From an uncultured Clostridium sp. (lineage in GTDB: Bacteria > Bacillota > Clostridia > TANB77 > CAG-508), in the NCBI GenBank assembly GCA_946497695.1, contig CAMMLJ010000006.1, forward strand, positions 1-64,000: a stretch of DNA of 64,000 nt, written 5' to 3'. Of the stretch, positions 9,285 to 18,339 are shown piece by piece; the first letter of the stretch is position 1, and every line of letters begins with the position of its first letter. The position numbers and the translations under genes were made by a program. The notes beneath the pieces were generated by a model, which saw nothing but the letters and a program-made list of their open reading frames with translations, was not told where the DNA came from and ran no database searches.

Positions 9285-9833
9285 TTAACTGTTTTCATCA
9301 TCTTCACAATTTAGTGCTTTCATAATTTTAGGATAAATTTCTGTAGCATTATTTTTCCAATTATCTACAATTCTTTTGGCATGTTCACTAGAACCAGCAA
9401 GAGTTCTAATTTCAAATACTGTTTCTCCATTTTCTGTTATCTTGCAAGAAATTTTAAAAGATTTTTCATTTTTTGGTATATATTCAGCAGAAACAGATAC
9501 TTCATTTTCTATTATATTAAGTTCATTCTTAAAATTTTTGTCTACTTTTAATTTTAAAATACCTGGAATCATATCACCAGTTAATCTTAATGCCTCTATG
9601 CCTTTTGGAGTTATTTTGTAAAGAGTATTTTCATCAAGTTTTATTGAAGTTATATATTCTGCAGATATTAAATCTAATAAAAATTGTTGAAAATAGAAAT
9701 AATTAATGTCTGTAATTGTTAAGACTAATTTTAAAAACTCATCATTTGTAATTGGTTTATTAATTTTGTATAGAATATATAAAATTAGTGCTTTTAATTC
9801 TGCCATAGTGTCTTTATCAGAAGATAATTTCAT
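9285..9833 (-). CDS. DUF4364 family protein, probable winged-helix regulator
   Basis: This 182-residue protein matches the clostridial DUF4364 family. Residues 1-80 look like a winged helix (MAELKALILYILYKINKPIT, then YKITPKGIEALRLT). A mixed C-terminal domain follows. It is presumed to bind DNA as a transcriptional regulator, but no target is known. The start has AAGGAGTTG just upstream (complement of 9842-9850). The gene is divergent from the J-domain gene and convergent with the methyltransferase gene, so it is likely its own transcription unit. Confidence 0.8.
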   Translation of the reverse strand: MKLSSDKDTMAELKALILYILYKINKPITNDEFLKLVLTITDINYFYFQQFLLDLISAEYITSIKLDENTLYKITPKGIEALRLTGDMIPGILKLKVDKNFKNELNIIENEVSVSAEYIPKNEKSFKISCKITENGETVFEIRTLAGSSEHAKRIVDNWKNNATEIYPKIMKALNCEDDENS

Positions 9834-9913
9834 TTATTGTTCAACTCCTTATGTGATAATACAGAAATTATAACACTAAATGACAAAAAATACTATTATA
9901 TTTTAATAAAAAA

Positions 9914-9922
9914 TGCTATAAT
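9914..9922 (+). promoter_or_regulatory. Extended -10 promoter candidate for the J-domain gene
   Basis: TGCTATAAT is a perfect extended -10 element, about 75 nt before the start codon. I see no convincing -35 box upstream. Confidence 0.45.
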
Positions 9923-9995
9923 CATTTTAATTGATGGTACTGATTTATAAAGTTTAATTTTTTTCAATGATGTGCTGTTTTAAGTGGAGGTAATA

Positions 9996-10544
9996 ATGAA
10001 AAACTACTATGAAATATTAGAGGTTAGTGAAAATGCATCTAAAGAAGTAATAGATAAAGCATACAAGGTATTGGCAAAAAAATATCATCCAGACTTACAA
10101 GAGGAAAAAAATAAAAAAGCTGCTGAAGAAAAAATAAAAAGTTTAAATGAAGCATATGAAGTATTATCTAATCCTCAAAAGAAGCAAGTTTATGATGCAA
10201 AAATCGAAAGAATAAAAATAGAAGAGGAACAAAGAAAACAAGCAGAACATCAAAGATATGTTAATAATATTAGCAATGTTTATGCTAGGCAATATGAAAA
10301 TGTGCAAAGAGATGCAGAAAAACATAGAGTTATAAACAAGCAATTTAAGAAGGAATATAAAAAAGAACTAAGAAGATTAAAAATAGAAGGTTTCATTAGA
10401 AAAATAGTTGCAATAGTAAGTGTGATTGCAGTGCTTGCATTAATATGTTTTATTATATATATAATTCCTGCAACTAATAGATGGTTACATAATTTATACG
10501 AAAACAATATTATAATAAAAGCAATAGTTGATGCGATAAGTTAA
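9996..10544 (+). CDS. J-domain (DnaJ-like) membrane protein
   Basis: The 182-residue product starts with a J domain (residues 1-62: [20 protein letters not shown]) carrying the HPD tripeptide that stimulates DnaK ATPase. A Lys/Glu/Gln-rich coiled coil follows (about 75-130), then one membrane segment near 140-160 and a short tail. There are no zinc-finger or substrate-binding domains, so this is not DnaJ itself but a type III J protein tethered to the membrane. I chose ATG 9996 with GGAGG at 9986-9990 over an upstream GTG at 9984 that overlaps that site. Partner and client are unknown. Confidence 0.85.
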   Translation: MKNYYEILEVSENASKEVIDKAYKVLAKKYHPDLQEEKNKKAAEEKIKSLNEAYEVLSNPQKKQVYDAKIERIKIEEEQRKQAEHQRYVNNISNVYARQYENVQRDAEKHRVINKQFKKEYKKELRRLKIEGFIRKIVAIVSVIAVLALICFIIYIIPATNRWLHNLYENNIIIKAIVDAIS

Positions 10545-10565
10545 AATTGTAATAAAAATTAAAAT

Positions 10566-10595
10566 TTGACAGATACTTAGTATTAAGTGTATAAT
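10566..10595 (+). promoter_or_regulatory. Sigma-A promoter of ldh
   Basis: TTGACA (10566-10571) and TATAAT (10590-10595) are both perfect consensus boxes separated by 18 nt, 41 nt before the ldh start. This suggests strong expression. Confidence 0.85.
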
Positions 10596-10636
10596 ATTAG
10601 ACTGGAAAGATAAAAAAGAGAAAGGAAGTTTTTAAT

Positions 10637-11590
10637 ATGGTTGATAAAAGAAAAATTGTATTAGTAGGAACAGGCTTTGTTGGAATGAGTATGGCGTATT
10701 CTTTATTAAATCAAGGAGGAATTAATGAATTAGTATTAATAGACGTTTTAAAGGATAAAGCCGAAGGAGAAGCAATGGATTTAGCACATGGTATGCCTTG
10801 TGCTCCAAATGACATGATTATTAAAGCTGGAGATTATGATGAATGTAAAGATGCTAACATAGTAGTAATAACAGCTGGACTAAGCCAAAAACCAGGACAA
10901 ACAAGATTAGATTTAGCTTCTGCAAATGCTAAAATAATGAAAGAAATTACAGAAAGTGTAGTTGCTAGTGGATTTAAAGGAATATTTTTAATTGCAAGTA
11001 ACCCAGTAGATTTAATGACATATGTAGTAAGAGAAGTATCAGGTTTCGACAGTTCAAAAGTTATTGGTTCAGGAACAGTTTTAGATACAGCTAGATTAAG
11101 ATATTTAATAGGAAGATATTTAAAAGTTTCTAGTAAAAATGTACATGCATATATAATGGGAGAACATGGTGATTCATCATTTGTTCCATGGAATCATGCT
11201 AATGTAGGATGCAAAAAAATGGCAGAAATTATGAAAGATAATAAACATCCAATGTCAGATTTAGAAAAAATATATACAGAAGTACAACAAGCAGCTTATG
11301 AAATTATAAATAGAAAGAAAGCAACATATTATGGAATTGGTTTAGGTCTAACAAAAATAATAAAAGCAATATTAAATGATCAAAATGAAATAATGACAGT
11401 ATCAACATATTTAAAAGGAGAATATGGTCATGAAGGACTATATATAGGTGTTCCAACAATTATAAATAGAAAAGGCGCAAGAGAAGTATTAGAATTACCT
11501 TTAGAAGGTGACGAAAAAGAAAAATTCGATAAGAGCTGCGAAACATTAATGGATATGAAAGATGAGATTGATAAAGTTATAAAAGGATAA
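10637..11590 (+). CDS. ldh: L-lactate dehydrogenase
   Basis: This enzyme reduces pyruvate to L-lactate with NADH and so regenerates NAD in fermentation. The 317-residue product has the NAD-binding motif VGTGFVGMSMAYSLL near its start and the mobile-loop region QKPGQTRLDLA. The Gln in that loop favours lactate over malate dehydrogenase. The catalytic GEHGDSSFVPW His motif lies near residue 176, and GSGTVLDTARLRYLIG is also conserved. It has its own near-consensus promoter and its own terminator, so it is a single-gene unit. An allosteric type cannot be judged without alignment. Confidence 0.95.
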   Translation: MVDKRKIVLVGTGFVGMSMAYSLLNQGGINELVLIDVLKDKAEGEAMDLAHGMPCAPNDMIIKAGDYDECKDANIVVITAGLSQKPGQTRLDLASANAKIMKEITESVVASGFKGIFLIASNPVDLMTYVVREVSGFDSSKVIGSGTVLDTARLRYLIGRYLKVSSKNVHAYIMGEHGDSSFVPWNHANVGCKKMAEIMKDNKHPMSDLEKIYTEVQQAAYEIINRKKATYYGIGLGLTKIIKAILNDQNEIMTVSTYLKGEYGHEGLYIGVPTIINRKGAREVLELPLEGDEKEKFDKSCETLMDMKDEIDKVIKG

Positions 11591-11593
11591 TCT

Positions 11594-11636
11594 AAAAAAT
11601 AAGTGTAAGATTAAAAAAATCTTATACTTATTTTTT
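11594..11636 (+). terminator. Hairpin terminator of ldh
   Basis: A stem of about 15 bp (AAATAAGTGTAAGAT with ATCTTATACTTATTT, one G-U pair) is followed by a T-run at 11629-11637. Confidence 0.85.
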
Positions 11637-11674
11637 TGCAAATTAAAAAATTACAAAAATATTACAAATATCTA

Positions 11675-11703
11675 TTGACTTGCGGGCGTATGCGTTGTAT
11701 AAT
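11675..11703 (+). promoter_or_regulatory. Sigma-A promoter of the S10-spc-alpha ribosomal operon
   Basis: TTGACT (11675-11680), a 17-nt spacer and TATAAT (11698-11703) stand about 330 nt before rpsJ. The spacer is notably GC-rich (GCGGGCGTATGCG) in this AT-rich genome. Confidence 0.85.
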
Positions 11704-11814
11704 TATTGGGCATGAGATTAGCGATGAAGTAGAATGTGGCTACAAACCTAGAATATATAAGGTTTGGAGGGAACTTCTATGGAGTATGTCTTGGCTTAGA
11801 CCGGGCGGTAAGTT

Positions 11815-11870
11815 AAGTTAGCTGTGTGAGCGAAGCGAACTACAGATAACTTATGCAACAAAGTTGCATA
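11815..11870 (+). repeat. Two-hairpin RNA module, copy A (S10 leader)
   Basis: AAGTTA (11815-11820) pairs with TAACTT (11847-11852) and CTGT with ACAG, around a GCGAAGCGAAC-type loop. A second hairpin follows directly (TATGCAAC-AAA-GTTGCATA, 11852-11870). The same order of elements recurs before rplC (copy B). Confidence 0.65.
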
Positions 11871-11923
11871 AGGGAAACTTGTAGAGCATTAAACATGAGC
11901 TACAAAATACATAATGCACTTAT

Positions 11924-11953
11924 CCCAAGATAATCATGCCAACTTGGGTTTTT
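11924..11953 (+). terminator. Putative attenuator terminator in the S10 leader
   Basis: A 6-bp GC-rich stem CCCAAG/CTTGGG with a 13-nt loop runs into TTTTT, about 80 nt before the rpsJ start. It would need to be read through for operon expression. Confidence 0.5.
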
Positions 11954-12034
11954 ATATTGGAGTTTTACAAAACACCAGGGTGCGTTTAAACTTGCCTAGG
12001 TACATTTAAATATTTTAAGGAGGGAAATTATACT

Positions 12035-12364
12035 ATGGCAACAACAAATCAAATGGTAGGAAGCGAAAAAATAAGAATAAGGTTAAAAGCTTATGATCAT
12101 GTTATTTTAGATCAGTCTGCTGAAAAGATAGTAGATACTGCTAAAAAGACAGGAGCAAAAGTTTCAGGACCAATTCCACTTCCAACACAAAAAGAAGTTG
12201 TAACAATCTTACGTTCTCCACACAAATATAAAGATTCAAGAGAACAATTCGAAATGAGAACACATAAGAGAGTTATCGATATTCTTTATCCAACACAAAA
12301 AACTGTTGATAACTTAATGAAGTTAGAATTACCAGCAGGTGTTGATATAGAAATAAAATTATAA
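12035..12364 (+). CDS. rpsJ: 30S ribosomal protein S10
   Basis: S10 is a 30S head protein and, with NusB, part of antitermination complexes. The 109-residue product shows the family core [28 protein letters not shown] and RTHKRVIDI. It is about seven residues longer than usual at the N-terminus. An internal Met8 would give the normal 102 residues, but the AAGGAGGG site at 12017-12024 supports the first ATG. It is the first gene of the long ribosomal operon. Confidence 0.97.
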   Translation: MATTNQMVGSEKIRIRLKAYDHVILDQSAEKIVDTAKKTGAKVSGPIPLPTQKEVVTILRSPHKYKDSREQFEMRTHKRVIDILYPTQKTVDNLMKLELPAGVDIEIKL

Positions 12365-12432
12365 AAAATAATAGAAATAATTAATAACGAAGCCAAGCTA
12401 GTTACTAAATAAAATGTAATTAGCCAATAGTT

Positions 12433-12493
12433 AAGTTAGTCGTGCGAAGCGTAGCGAGCTACGAATAACTTATACGGTGAAACGTATAGGAGG
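12433..12493 (+). repeat. Two-hairpin RNA module, copy B (rpsJ-rplC spacer)
   Basis: AAGTTA (12433-12438) pairs with TAACTT (12466-12471) and TCGT with ACGA, around a GCGAAGCGTAGCGAGC loop. A second hairpin TATACG-GTGAAA-CGTATA (12471-12488) abuts the rplC ribosome site GGAGG (12489-12493) directly. It is clearly related to copy A in the S10 leader and may tune rplC translation. Confidence 0.65.
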
Positions 12494-12501
12494 AAAGAAA
12501 A

Positions 12502-13137
12502 ATGAGTAAAGGATTAATAGGAAAAAAAGTTGGAATGACACAAATATTTGATGAAAAAGGTATGATCATTCCAGTAACAGTTATAGAAGCTGGACCTTGT
12601 GTAGTAGCACAAGTAAAAACAGTAGAAACAGATGGATACAATGCTATCCAATTAGGATTTGGAGAAGTAAAATCTCACAAAGTAAACAAACCACAAGCTG
12701 GACATTTTGCAAAAGCAAATGTTGAAGCAAAAAAACATTTAAGAGAATTTAGAACAGACGATGTTCAAACTGTAAAAGTTGGAGATGAAGTAAAAGCTGA
12801 TACATTTGAACAAGGTGAAAAAGTCGATATTCAAGGAATATCAAAAGGAAAAGGATTCCAAGGTGTTATCAAAAGACATGGACAACACAGAGGACCAATG
12901 GGACATGGTTCTATGTACCATAGAAGACCAGGTTCAATGGGATCAACATCTACACCAGGTAGAGTATTTAAAGGTAAGAAATTACCAGGACACATGGGTG
13001 TACAAAAAATAACAATCCAAAACTTAGAAATAATCAAAGTTGATATGGATAAAAATGTATTATTAGTAAAAGGAAGCGTTCCAGGACCAAAAGGAGCTAT
13101 CCTAAAAATAAAATCAAGTGTAAAAATGAGCAAATAG
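12502..13137 (+). CDS. rplC: 50S ribosomal protein L3
   Basis: L3 is an early-assembling 50S protein whose long loop reaches towards the peptidyl-transferase centre. The 211-residue product has a normal length and the conserved loop [20 protein letters not shown] followed by HRRPGSMG. The start follows GGAGG at 12489-12493, which touches the base of a hairpin. It lies 18 nt before rplD in the standard gene order. Confidence 0.98.
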   Translation: MSKGLIGKKVGMTQIFDEKGMIIPVTVIEAGPCVVAQVKTVETDGYNAIQLGFGEVKSHKVNKPQAGHFAKANVEAKKHLREFRTDDVQTVKVGDEVKADTFEQGEKVDIQGISKGKGFQGVIKRHGQHRGPMGHGSMYHRRPGSMGSTSTPGRVFKGKKLPGHMGVQKITIQNLEIIKVDMDKNVLLVKGSVPGPKGAILKIKSSVKMSK

Positions 13138-13155
13138 GAAGGGAGGAAAAGTACA

Positions 13156-13779
13156 ATGCCTAAAATAGATGTATATAATATGGAAGGTAAAAAAGTTAGC
13201 GATGTAGAATTAAACGATAATGTATTTGGAATTGAACCAAATGAAGCAGTAGTACATAGTGTATTAGTTAACTACTTAGCTAACCAAAGACAAGGAACAC
13301 AAAGTACAAAAACAAGATCAGAAGTATCTGGTGGTGGTAGAAAGCCATGGAGACAAAAAGGAACAGGTAGAGCAAGACAAGGTTCTATAAGAGCACCACA
13401 ATGGGTAAAAGGTGGAATAGCATTAGGACCAAGACCTCGTTCATACAAATATACAGTTAATAAAAAAGAAAGAAGATTAGCAATACGTTCAGTATTAAGT
13501 TCAAAAGTTTTAGAAAACAATTTAGTTGTTTTAGACAAAGCAGAAATGAAAGAAATAAAAACACAAGCTATGGTTAAAACTTTAGCAAACTTAAAAGTAG
13601 AAGGAAAAACACTAATCTTATTACCAGAAAGAAATGAAAATGTTCAAAAATCAGCAAGAAACATCAAAAATGTAAAAACAACATTAGTAAATACAATAAA
13701 TGTTTATGATTTATTAAAATACAATAAACTAGTTGTAACTCTAGATGCTGTTAAGAAATTAGAGGAGGTGTACGCATAA
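13156..13779 (+). CDS. rplD: 50S ribosomal protein L4
   Basis: L4 lines the peptide exit tunnel and in some bacteria represses its own S10 operon through the leader RNA. The 207-residue product has the tunnel loop motif [20 protein letters not shown] and [10 protein letters not shown]. The GGGAGG ribosome site precedes the ATG. Its stop codon overlaps the rplW start by one base, which indicates translational coupling. It is the natural candidate ligand for the structured leader upstream of rpsJ. Confidence 0.98.
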   Translation: MPKIDVYNMEGKKVSDVELNDNVFGIEPNEAVVHSVLVNYLANQRQGTQSTKTRSEVSGGGRKPWRQKGTGRARQGSIRAPQWVKGGIALGPRPRSYKYTVNKKERRLAIRSVLSSKVLENNLVVLDKAEMKEIKTQAMVKTLANLKVEGKTLILLPERNENVQKSARNIKNVKTTLVNTINVYDLLKYNKLVVTLDAVKKLEEVYA

Positions 13780-14126
13780 TGAGACCAGAAGAAATAATAA
13801 TTGCTCCAATAATTACAGAAAAAAGTAATGATGGGCTAAATGAAGGAAAGTATACCTTTGAAGTAAATCCAAAAGCTACAAAAATAGATATTAAAAATGC
13901 TGTTGAAAAACTTTTCGAAGTTAAAGTATTAAAAGTTAATACTATGAATGTAAGCGGAAAACAAAAAAGAATGGGAAGATATGTTGGAAAAACATCTGAC
14001 TGGAAAAAAGCTATTGTTACAATAGACACAAATCCAGAACAAAAAACATATTTAGCAAAAGGTGGAAAACAATCAAAAATTTCTAAAAAATATAAAGATT
14101 CTATTGATGAATTTATGGGAGCTTAA
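13779..14126 (+). CDS. rplW: 50S ribosomal protein L23
   Basis: L23 sits at the tunnel exit and docks trigger factor and SRP. The 115-residue product has the typical start [13 protein letters not shown] and the basic middle [20 protein letters not shown]. It overlaps the rplD stop by one base (TAATG), with GAGGAGG upstream inside rplD. The C-terminal extension of about 15 residues is slightly longer than in many homologues. Confidence 0.97.
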   Translation: MRPEEIIIAPIITEKSNDGLNEGKYTFEVNPKATKIDIKNAVEKLFEVKVLKVNTMNVSGKQKRMGRYVGKTSDWKKAIVTIDTNPEQKTYLAKGGKQSKISKKYKDSIDEFMGA

Positions 14127-14127
14127 T

Positions 14128-14240
14128 CTTAATTTTGTAACTATATAGATTACAATCAAAAGAAAACTATCTGGAAAATACCAGGATAATAAAGAATATC
14201 TGCATGTAGAGCAGGAAAAAATCTACAAATATAAATTAAG
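14128..14240 (+). ncRNA. Structured spacer between rplW and rplB
   Basis: The 129-nt spacer is closed by a long-range stem: CTTAATTT (14128-14135) pairs with AAATTAAG (14233-14240), with TGTA/TACA inside. Within it are small hairpins, ATCTGG with CCAGGAT and CTGC or GTAGA with GCAG or TCTAC. The closing stem ends directly before the rplB ribosome site. It could be a translational control element; no known class is recognised. Confidence 0.45.
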
Positions 14241-14255
14241 AAAGGAAAATTAAAA

Positions 14256-15083
14256 ATGGCAGTTAAAAGATTTAAAGCATATACACCATCAAGAAGAAAC
14301 ATGACAGTTTCTGCATTTGATGAAATAACAAAAAAGACACCAGAAAAATCTTTATTAGCAAAGAAAAAAGAAAAAGCAGGAAGAAACTCATATGGAAGAA
14401 TCACTGTTAGACATCAAGGTGGTGGAAACAGACAAAAATATAGAATAATAGATTTTAAACGTATTAAAGATGATATGACAGCAACAGTTATAGGAATCGA
14501 ATATGATCCAAACAGAAGTGCAAATATAGCATTAATTCAATATGAGGATGGAACAAAAGCATATATCTTAGCACCTTTAGGATTAAAAGATGGAGATAAA
14601 GTTGTATCTGGAGCTAAAGTAGATATCAAACCAGGTAACTGTATGCCAATCGAATCTATACCAGTAGGTACAATGATTCACAATATAGAATTAAATCCAG
14701 GACAAGGTGGAAAATTAGTAAGAAGTGCTGGTCAAGAAGCACAACTTATGGCAAAAGAAGGTAAATATGCACACGTAAGACTTCCTTCAGGAGAAATGAG
14801 ATTAATCTTAACAAGATGTAGAGCTACAATTGGAACAGTTGGAAATGCTGAACATGATACAATTAAAATTGGTAAAGCTGGTAGAAAGAGACATATGGGA
14901 TGGAGACCACAAGTTAGAGGATCTGTTATGAACCCAGTAGATCACCCACATGGTGGTGGTGAAGGTAGAGCACCAGTAGGACACGCAGGACCATTAACAC
15001 CTTGGGGTAAACCAGCACTTGGATACAAGACAAGAAATAAAAAGAAATTATCAAATAAATTCATAGTTAAGAGAAGAAAATAG
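14256..15083 (+). CDS. rplB: 50S ribosomal protein L2
   Basis: L2 supports subunit joining and the peptidyl-transferase centre. The 275-residue length is standard. The universally conserved segment [20 protein letters not shown] holds the functional His near residue 229. [18 protein letters not shown] lies in the N-terminal half. An AAGGAAA site precedes the ATG. It follows a structured 129-nt spacer and precedes rpsS by 23 nt. Confidence 0.98.
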   Translation: MAVKRFKAYTPSRRNMTVSAFDEITKKTPEKSLLAKKKEKAGRNSYGRITVRHQGGGNRQKYRIIDFKRIKDDMTATVIGIEYDPNRSANIALIQYEDGTKAYILAPLGLKDGDKVVSGAKVDIKPGNCMPIESIPVGTMIHNIELNPGQGGKLVRSAGQEAQLMAKEGKYAHVRLPSGEMRLILTRCRATIGTVGNAEHDTIKIGKAGRKRHMGWRPQVRGSVMNPVDHPHGGGEGRAPVGHAGPLTPWGKPALGYKTRNKKKLSNKFIVKRRK

Positions 15084-15106
15084 TCTTAAAGGAGGGAAAT
15101 AAATAA

Positions 15107-15388
15107 ATGTCAAGATCAAGCAAAAAGAAACCTTATGTACAAGAAAAACTTCTAAAGAGAATAGAAGAAATGAATGAAACAGGAAAAAAAGAAGTATTAA
15201 AAACATGGTCAAGAGCTTCTACAATATATCCTCAAATGGTTGGACATACAATAGCAGTTCATGATGGTAGAAAACATGTACCTGTTTATTTAACAGAAGA
15301 AATGATAGGTCATAAATTAGGAGAATTCGCTCCTACAAGAACTTTTAAAGGTCATGCTGGAGATAAAAAATCTACAGTTAAGAAATAA
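15107..15388 (+). CDS. rpsS: 30S ribosomal protein S19
   Basis: S19 is a 30S head protein that pairs with S13. The 93-residue product has [15 protein letters not shown] at the start and the motif [20 protein letters not shown], then [22 protein letters not shown] site precedes the ATG. It lies 21 nt before rplV. Confidence 0.98.
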   Translation: MSRSSKKKPYVQEKLLKRIEEMNETGKKEVLKTWSRASTIYPQMVGHTIAVHDGRKHVPVYLTEEMIGHKLGEFAPTRTFKGHAGDKKSTVKK

Positions 15389-15409
15389 AAATAACAAGGA
15401 GGGAAAATA

Positions 15410-15769
15410 ATGCAAGAGCAAGCAACAATTAATGAAGCAAGAGCACAATTAAAATTTGCTAGAATATCAGCTAGAAAAGTAAAAATAGTTGCAGATTTAG
15501 TAAGAGGTAAAAAAGTTGATGAAGCATTAGCTATAATGAAATTTACACCTAAAGCATCATCACCAATACTAGAAAAATTATTAAAATCAGCAATTGCAAA
15601 TGCAGAGAATAATCATGATATGAGTCATGAAAAATTATATATATCTGAAATATATGCTAACCAAGGTCCAACTCTAAAAAGAATTAGACCAGCAGCAAAA
15701 GGTTCAGCAGTAAGAATCAGAAAAAGAACAACACATATAACAATAGTATTAAGAGAATGTGAAGATTAA
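15410..15769 (+). CDS. rplV: 50S ribosomal protein L22
   Basis: L22 lines the exit tunnel opposite L4. The 119-residue product shows [20 protein letters not shown] and the tunnel beta-hairpin region [26 protein letters not shown] precedes the ATG. The stop is 19 nt before the rpsC start. Confidence 0.98.
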   Translation: MQEQATINEARAQLKFARISARKVKIVADLVRGKKVDEALAIMKFTPKASSPILEKLLKSAIANAENNHDMSHEKLYISEIYANQGPTLKRIRPAAKGSAVRIRKRTTHITIVLRECED

Positions 15770-15788
15770 GAGAGGAGGAATTTTAGAA

Positions 15789-16448
15789 ATGGGACAAAAA
15801 GTTAATCCACATGGTGTAAGAGTTGGAGTAATCAAAAACTGGGATTCAAAATGGTATGCTGATTCTAAAAACTTTGGCGATTACCTTGTAGAAGATTACA
15901 ACATTCGTAAAGTATTAAAGAAAAAATTATATGCAAGTGGAATTTCTAAAATTGAAATAGAAAGAACAGCTAAATTTGTTAAAGTAAGCGTTTATACAGC
16001 TAAACCAGGTTTAGTTATTGGTAAAGGTGGAAATTTAGTTGAAACATTAAAAGAAGAATTACAAAAAATGATAGGAAAAACTGTAAACTTAAATATAGTT
16101 GAGGTTAAAAATGTAGATATGGATGCACAATTAGTAGCAGAAAATATCGCAGGACAATTAGAGAGAAGAATTTCATTCAGAAGAGCTATGAAACAATGTA
16201 TGCAAAAAACAATGAAAGCAGGAGCTCAAGGAATTAAAACAGCTGTATCAGGAAGATTAGGTGGAGCTGATATGGCTAGAACAGAATTCTATAAAGATGG
16301 TACTATACCACTTCAAACATTAAGAGCTGACATTGACTATGGATTTGCAGAAGCAGATACAACATATGGAAAAGTTGGTGTAAAAGTTTGGATATATAAA
16401 GGAGAAGTTCTTCCAACTAAGAAAAACGTGGAAGGAGGAGAGCAATAA
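15789..16448 (+). CDS. rpsC: 30S ribosomal protein S3
   Basis: S3 is at the mRNA entry channel and contributes to helicase activity. I place the start at ATG 15789 ([13 protein letters not shown], the family N-terminus) after GAGGAGG at 15773-15779, giving 219 residues; an upstream in-frame ATG at 15759 would overlap rplV. The KH domain motif [18 protein letters not shown] and the C-terminal [20 protein letters not shown] are visible. The stop overlaps the rplP start by one base. Confidence 0.98.
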   Translation: MGQKVNPHGVRVGVIKNWDSKWYADSKNFGDYLVEDYNIRKVLKKKLYASGISKIEIERTAKFVKVSVYTAKPGLVIGKGGNLVETLKEELQKMIGKTVNLNIVEVKNVDMDAQLVAENIAGQLERRISFRRAMKQCMQKTMKAGAQGIKTAVSGRLGGADMARTEFYKDGTIPLQTLRADIDYGFAEADTTYGKVGVKVWIYKGEVLPTKKNVEGGEQ

Positions 16449-16891
16449 TGCCATTAATGCCAAAAAGAACAAAATACAGAAAACAACAAAAAGGTAGAAA
16501 TAGAGGAAAAGCAACAAGAGGAACAAAAGTTACAAACGGAGAATACGGAATTCAAACATTAGAAGCCGGATTAATAACAGGAAATCAAATAGAAGCAGCA
16601 CGTATTGCTATGACACGTTACATCAAAAGAGGTGGAAAAGTTTGGATAAAAATATTCCCAGACAAACCTATTACAAGTAAACCAGCCGGAACTCGTGGTG
16701 GTAAAGGTAAAGGTGCTGTAGAATATTATGTAGCTCCAGTAAAACCAGGAAGAGTTATGTTCGAAATAGCTGGAGTTCCTGAAGCAACAGCAAGAGAAGC
16801 TTTAAGACTAGCTATGAATAAATTATCAGTTAAATGTAAATTCGTAGCAAGAGAATCTGAAGATAAGGTGGGTGATAGCAATGAAGATTAG
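16448..16891 (+). CDS. rplP: 50S ribosomal protein L16
   Basis: L16 organises the tRNA A site. The 147-residue product has the start [20 protein letters not shown] and the motif [20 protein letters not shown]. It starts on the last base of the rpsC stop (TAATG) and its end overlaps rpmC by 11 nt, so three genes are translationally coupled here. Confidence 0.98.
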   Translation: MPLMPKRTKYRKQQKGRNRGKATRGTKVTNGEYGIQTLEAGLITGNQIEAARIAMTRYIKRGGKVWIKIFPDKPITSKPAGTRGGKGKGAVEYYVAPVKPGRVMFEIAGVPEATAREALRLAMNKLSVKCKFVARESEDKVGDSNED

Positions 16892-17087
16892 TAAAATAAA
16901 AGAAATGTCTTCACCAGAACTAGAAAAAGAATTATCTGAATTAAAAACAGAATTATTCAAATTAAGATTTAGTTTAGCTACACATGGATTAGATAATCCA
17001 ATGAGAATAAAAGAAGTAAGAAAAGACATAGCAAGAATAAATACAGTTTTAACAGAAAGAAAAATAGCTGAAAGCAAAAATGCTTAG
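16881..17087 (+). CDS. rpmC: 50S ribosomal protein L29
   Basis: L29 is a small helical protein near the tunnel exit. The 68-residue product has [20 protein letters not shown] and [21 protein letters not shown] chose ATG 16881 rather than an in-frame GTG at 16872 because it gives the usual MKISK-type start with the AAGGTGG site upstream. Its first codons overlap the rplP end. Confidence 0.96.
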   Translation: MKISKIKEMSSPELEKELSELKTELFKLRFSLATHGLDNPMRIKEVRKDIARINTVLTERKIAESKNA

Positions 17088-17102
17088 AAAGGAGAAGTTC
17101 TA

Positions 17103-17366
17103 ATGGAAGAAAGAAATCTTCGTAAAGTTTTAGTTGGAACAGTTGTATCTAATAAAATGGATAAAACAATCGTTGTTGCAGTTGAAACTAGTAAAAAACA
17201 TAAAACATATGGAAAATTCGTTAAAAGTACTTATAAATTAAAAGCACATGACGAAAATAACGAATGTCAAATTGGAGATAGAGTAAGAGTAATGGAAACT
17301 AGACCTCTTTCTAAAGATAAAAGATGGAGATTAGTTGAAGTTATTGAAAAAGCAGTTATAAAATAA
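17103..17366 (+). CDS. rpsQ: 30S ribosomal protein S17
   Basis: S17 is a primary 16S-binding protein. The 87-residue product contains [20 protein letters not shown] and [27 protein letters not shown] precedes the ATG. It is in standard spc order between L29 and L14. Confidence 0.98.
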   Translation: MEERNLRKVLVGTVVSNKMDKTIVVAVETSKKHKTYGKFVKSTYKLKAHDENNECQIGDRVRVMETRPLSKDKRWRLVEVIEKAVIK

Positions 17367-17400
17367 CTTATTATAGAAGGAAAAGGAGGTACTAATTAAC

Positions 17401-17769
17401 ATGGTACAACAACAAACTATATTAAAAGTTGCTGATAACACTGGTGCAAGAGAAATTATGTGTATTAGATGTTTAGGTGGTTCATATAGAAAATATGCTA
17501 AAATAGGTGATGTTATAGTAGCTTCTGTAAAAACAGCTATACCTGGTGGAACAGTAAAGAAAGGTGATGTTGTTAAAGCAGTAGTTGTAAGAACAAAGAA
17601 ACCTACAAAAAGAGCAGATGGATCATATGTAAGATTTGATGAAAACGCAGCAGTACTTATTAAAGAAGACGGAAACCCAAGAGGAACACGTATATTCGGA
17701 CCTGTTGCAAGAGAATTAAGAGATAAAAATTATATGAAAATTTTATCATTAGCTCCAGAAGTTCTTTAA
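17401..17769 (+). CDS. rplN: 50S ribosomal protein L14
   Basis: L14 lies at the subunit interface and is the docking point for RsfS. The standard 122-residue product begins [20 protein letters not shown] and has [28 protein letters not shown] is present upstream. A 234-nt structured spacer follows before rplX, which is unusual at this position. Confidence 0.98.
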   Translation: MVQQQTILKVADNTGAREIMCIRCLGGSYRKYAKIGDVIVASVKTAIPGGTVKKGDVVKAVVVRTKKPTKRADGSYVRFDENAAVLIKEDGNPRGTRIFGPVARELRDKNYMKILSLAPEVL

Positions 17770-17777
17770 GTTGTTAA

Positions 17778-17933
17778 TTTCAAAATATCAAAGATATTTT
17801 GAAATGTTACAAATTAAAGATTCAGAAATTACAAAGTAATTTCTGTAATCCTTAGAAAAGAACTTTAAGATATAATCTTTGATGGTTACAGACTAAGGAT
17901 ACATAAAGATAAGTGGGGAATTTTATACTCCAC
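17778..17933 (+). ncRNA. Structured spacer between rplN and rplX
   Basis: Four hairpins occupy the 234-nt gap. A 12-bp perfect stem lies at 17778-17804 and a 10-bp perfect stem at 17823-17845, both with AAA triloops. TCCTTAG (17849-17855) pairs with CTAAGGA (17893-17899), enclosing AAGAT-ATA-ATCTT. GTGGGG (17913-17918) pairs with CTCCAC (17928-17933). There is no open reading frame and no clear promoter. It could be a processing site or a binding site for a ribosomal protein; no known class was recognised. Confidence 0.5.
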
Positions 17934-18003
17934 GAAACCGAGCTAATAAATTAAACATAATGAGATAAAAGCAAAAATTGTAGAAAAGGAGGAGAATCCT
18001 ATA

Positions 18004-18312
18004 ATGAGAATAAAAAAAGGTGATACAGTTAAAGTTTTATCTGGAAATGATAAAGGTAAAACAGGAGAAGTATTAGAAGTAATTCCAAAAACACAAAAAA
18101 TAGTTGTTAAAGGAGTTAACATCAGAAAAAAACATGTAAAACCAAGAAGACAAGGTGAAGAAGGAGGAATTATACCATCTGAATACCCAATACATAGTAG
18201 CAAAGTTGGTGTAGTTTGCCCTAAATGTGGAAAAGTAACAAGAATTGCATACAAAGTAGAAAAAGATAACAAAGTTCGTGTATGTAAAAAATGTAATGCA
18301 GAAATAAAATAA
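18004..18312 (+). CDS. rplX: 50S ribosomal protein L24
   Basis: L24 initiates 50S assembly. The 102-residue product has the KOW segment KKGDTVKVLSGNDKGKTGEV and HVKPRRQGEEGG. Its end contains a CPKC and CKKC pair that may bind zinc, as in many Firmicutes L24. AAAGGAGG precedes the ATG. Confidence 0.98.
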   Translation: MRIKKGDTVKVLSGNDKGKTGEVLEVIPKTQKIVVKGVNIRKKHVKPRRQGEEGGIIPSEYPIHSSKVGVVCPKCGKVTRIAYKVEKDNKVRVCKKCNAEIK

Positions 18313-18339
18313 TGTTAAGAAAGGAGGATTTGTATCCTA

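Larger units (their letters stand above)
11710..12034 (+). ncRNA. Structured 5' leader of the S10 operon, candidate attenuator
   Basis: The 5' untranslated region is about 325 nt and contains a series of hairpins. AAACCT pairs with AGGTTT near 11747-11766. Module A lies at 11815-11870. TTGTAG (11879-11884) pairs with CTACAA (11900-11905). CCCAAG (11924-11929) pairs with CTTGGG (11943-11948), immediately followed by five T, which looks like an intrinsic terminator upstream of the first gene. Autoregulation of S10 operons through leader RNA, classically by L4, is established in other bacteria; a match here is inference. I recognise no Rfam class. Confidence 0.6.

Noticed and set aside
11636-11821. 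Open frame of 61 codons in the S10 leader
   Set aside because: It starts within the ldh terminator tail, has no ribosome site and covers the S10 promoter. It is a chance frame.
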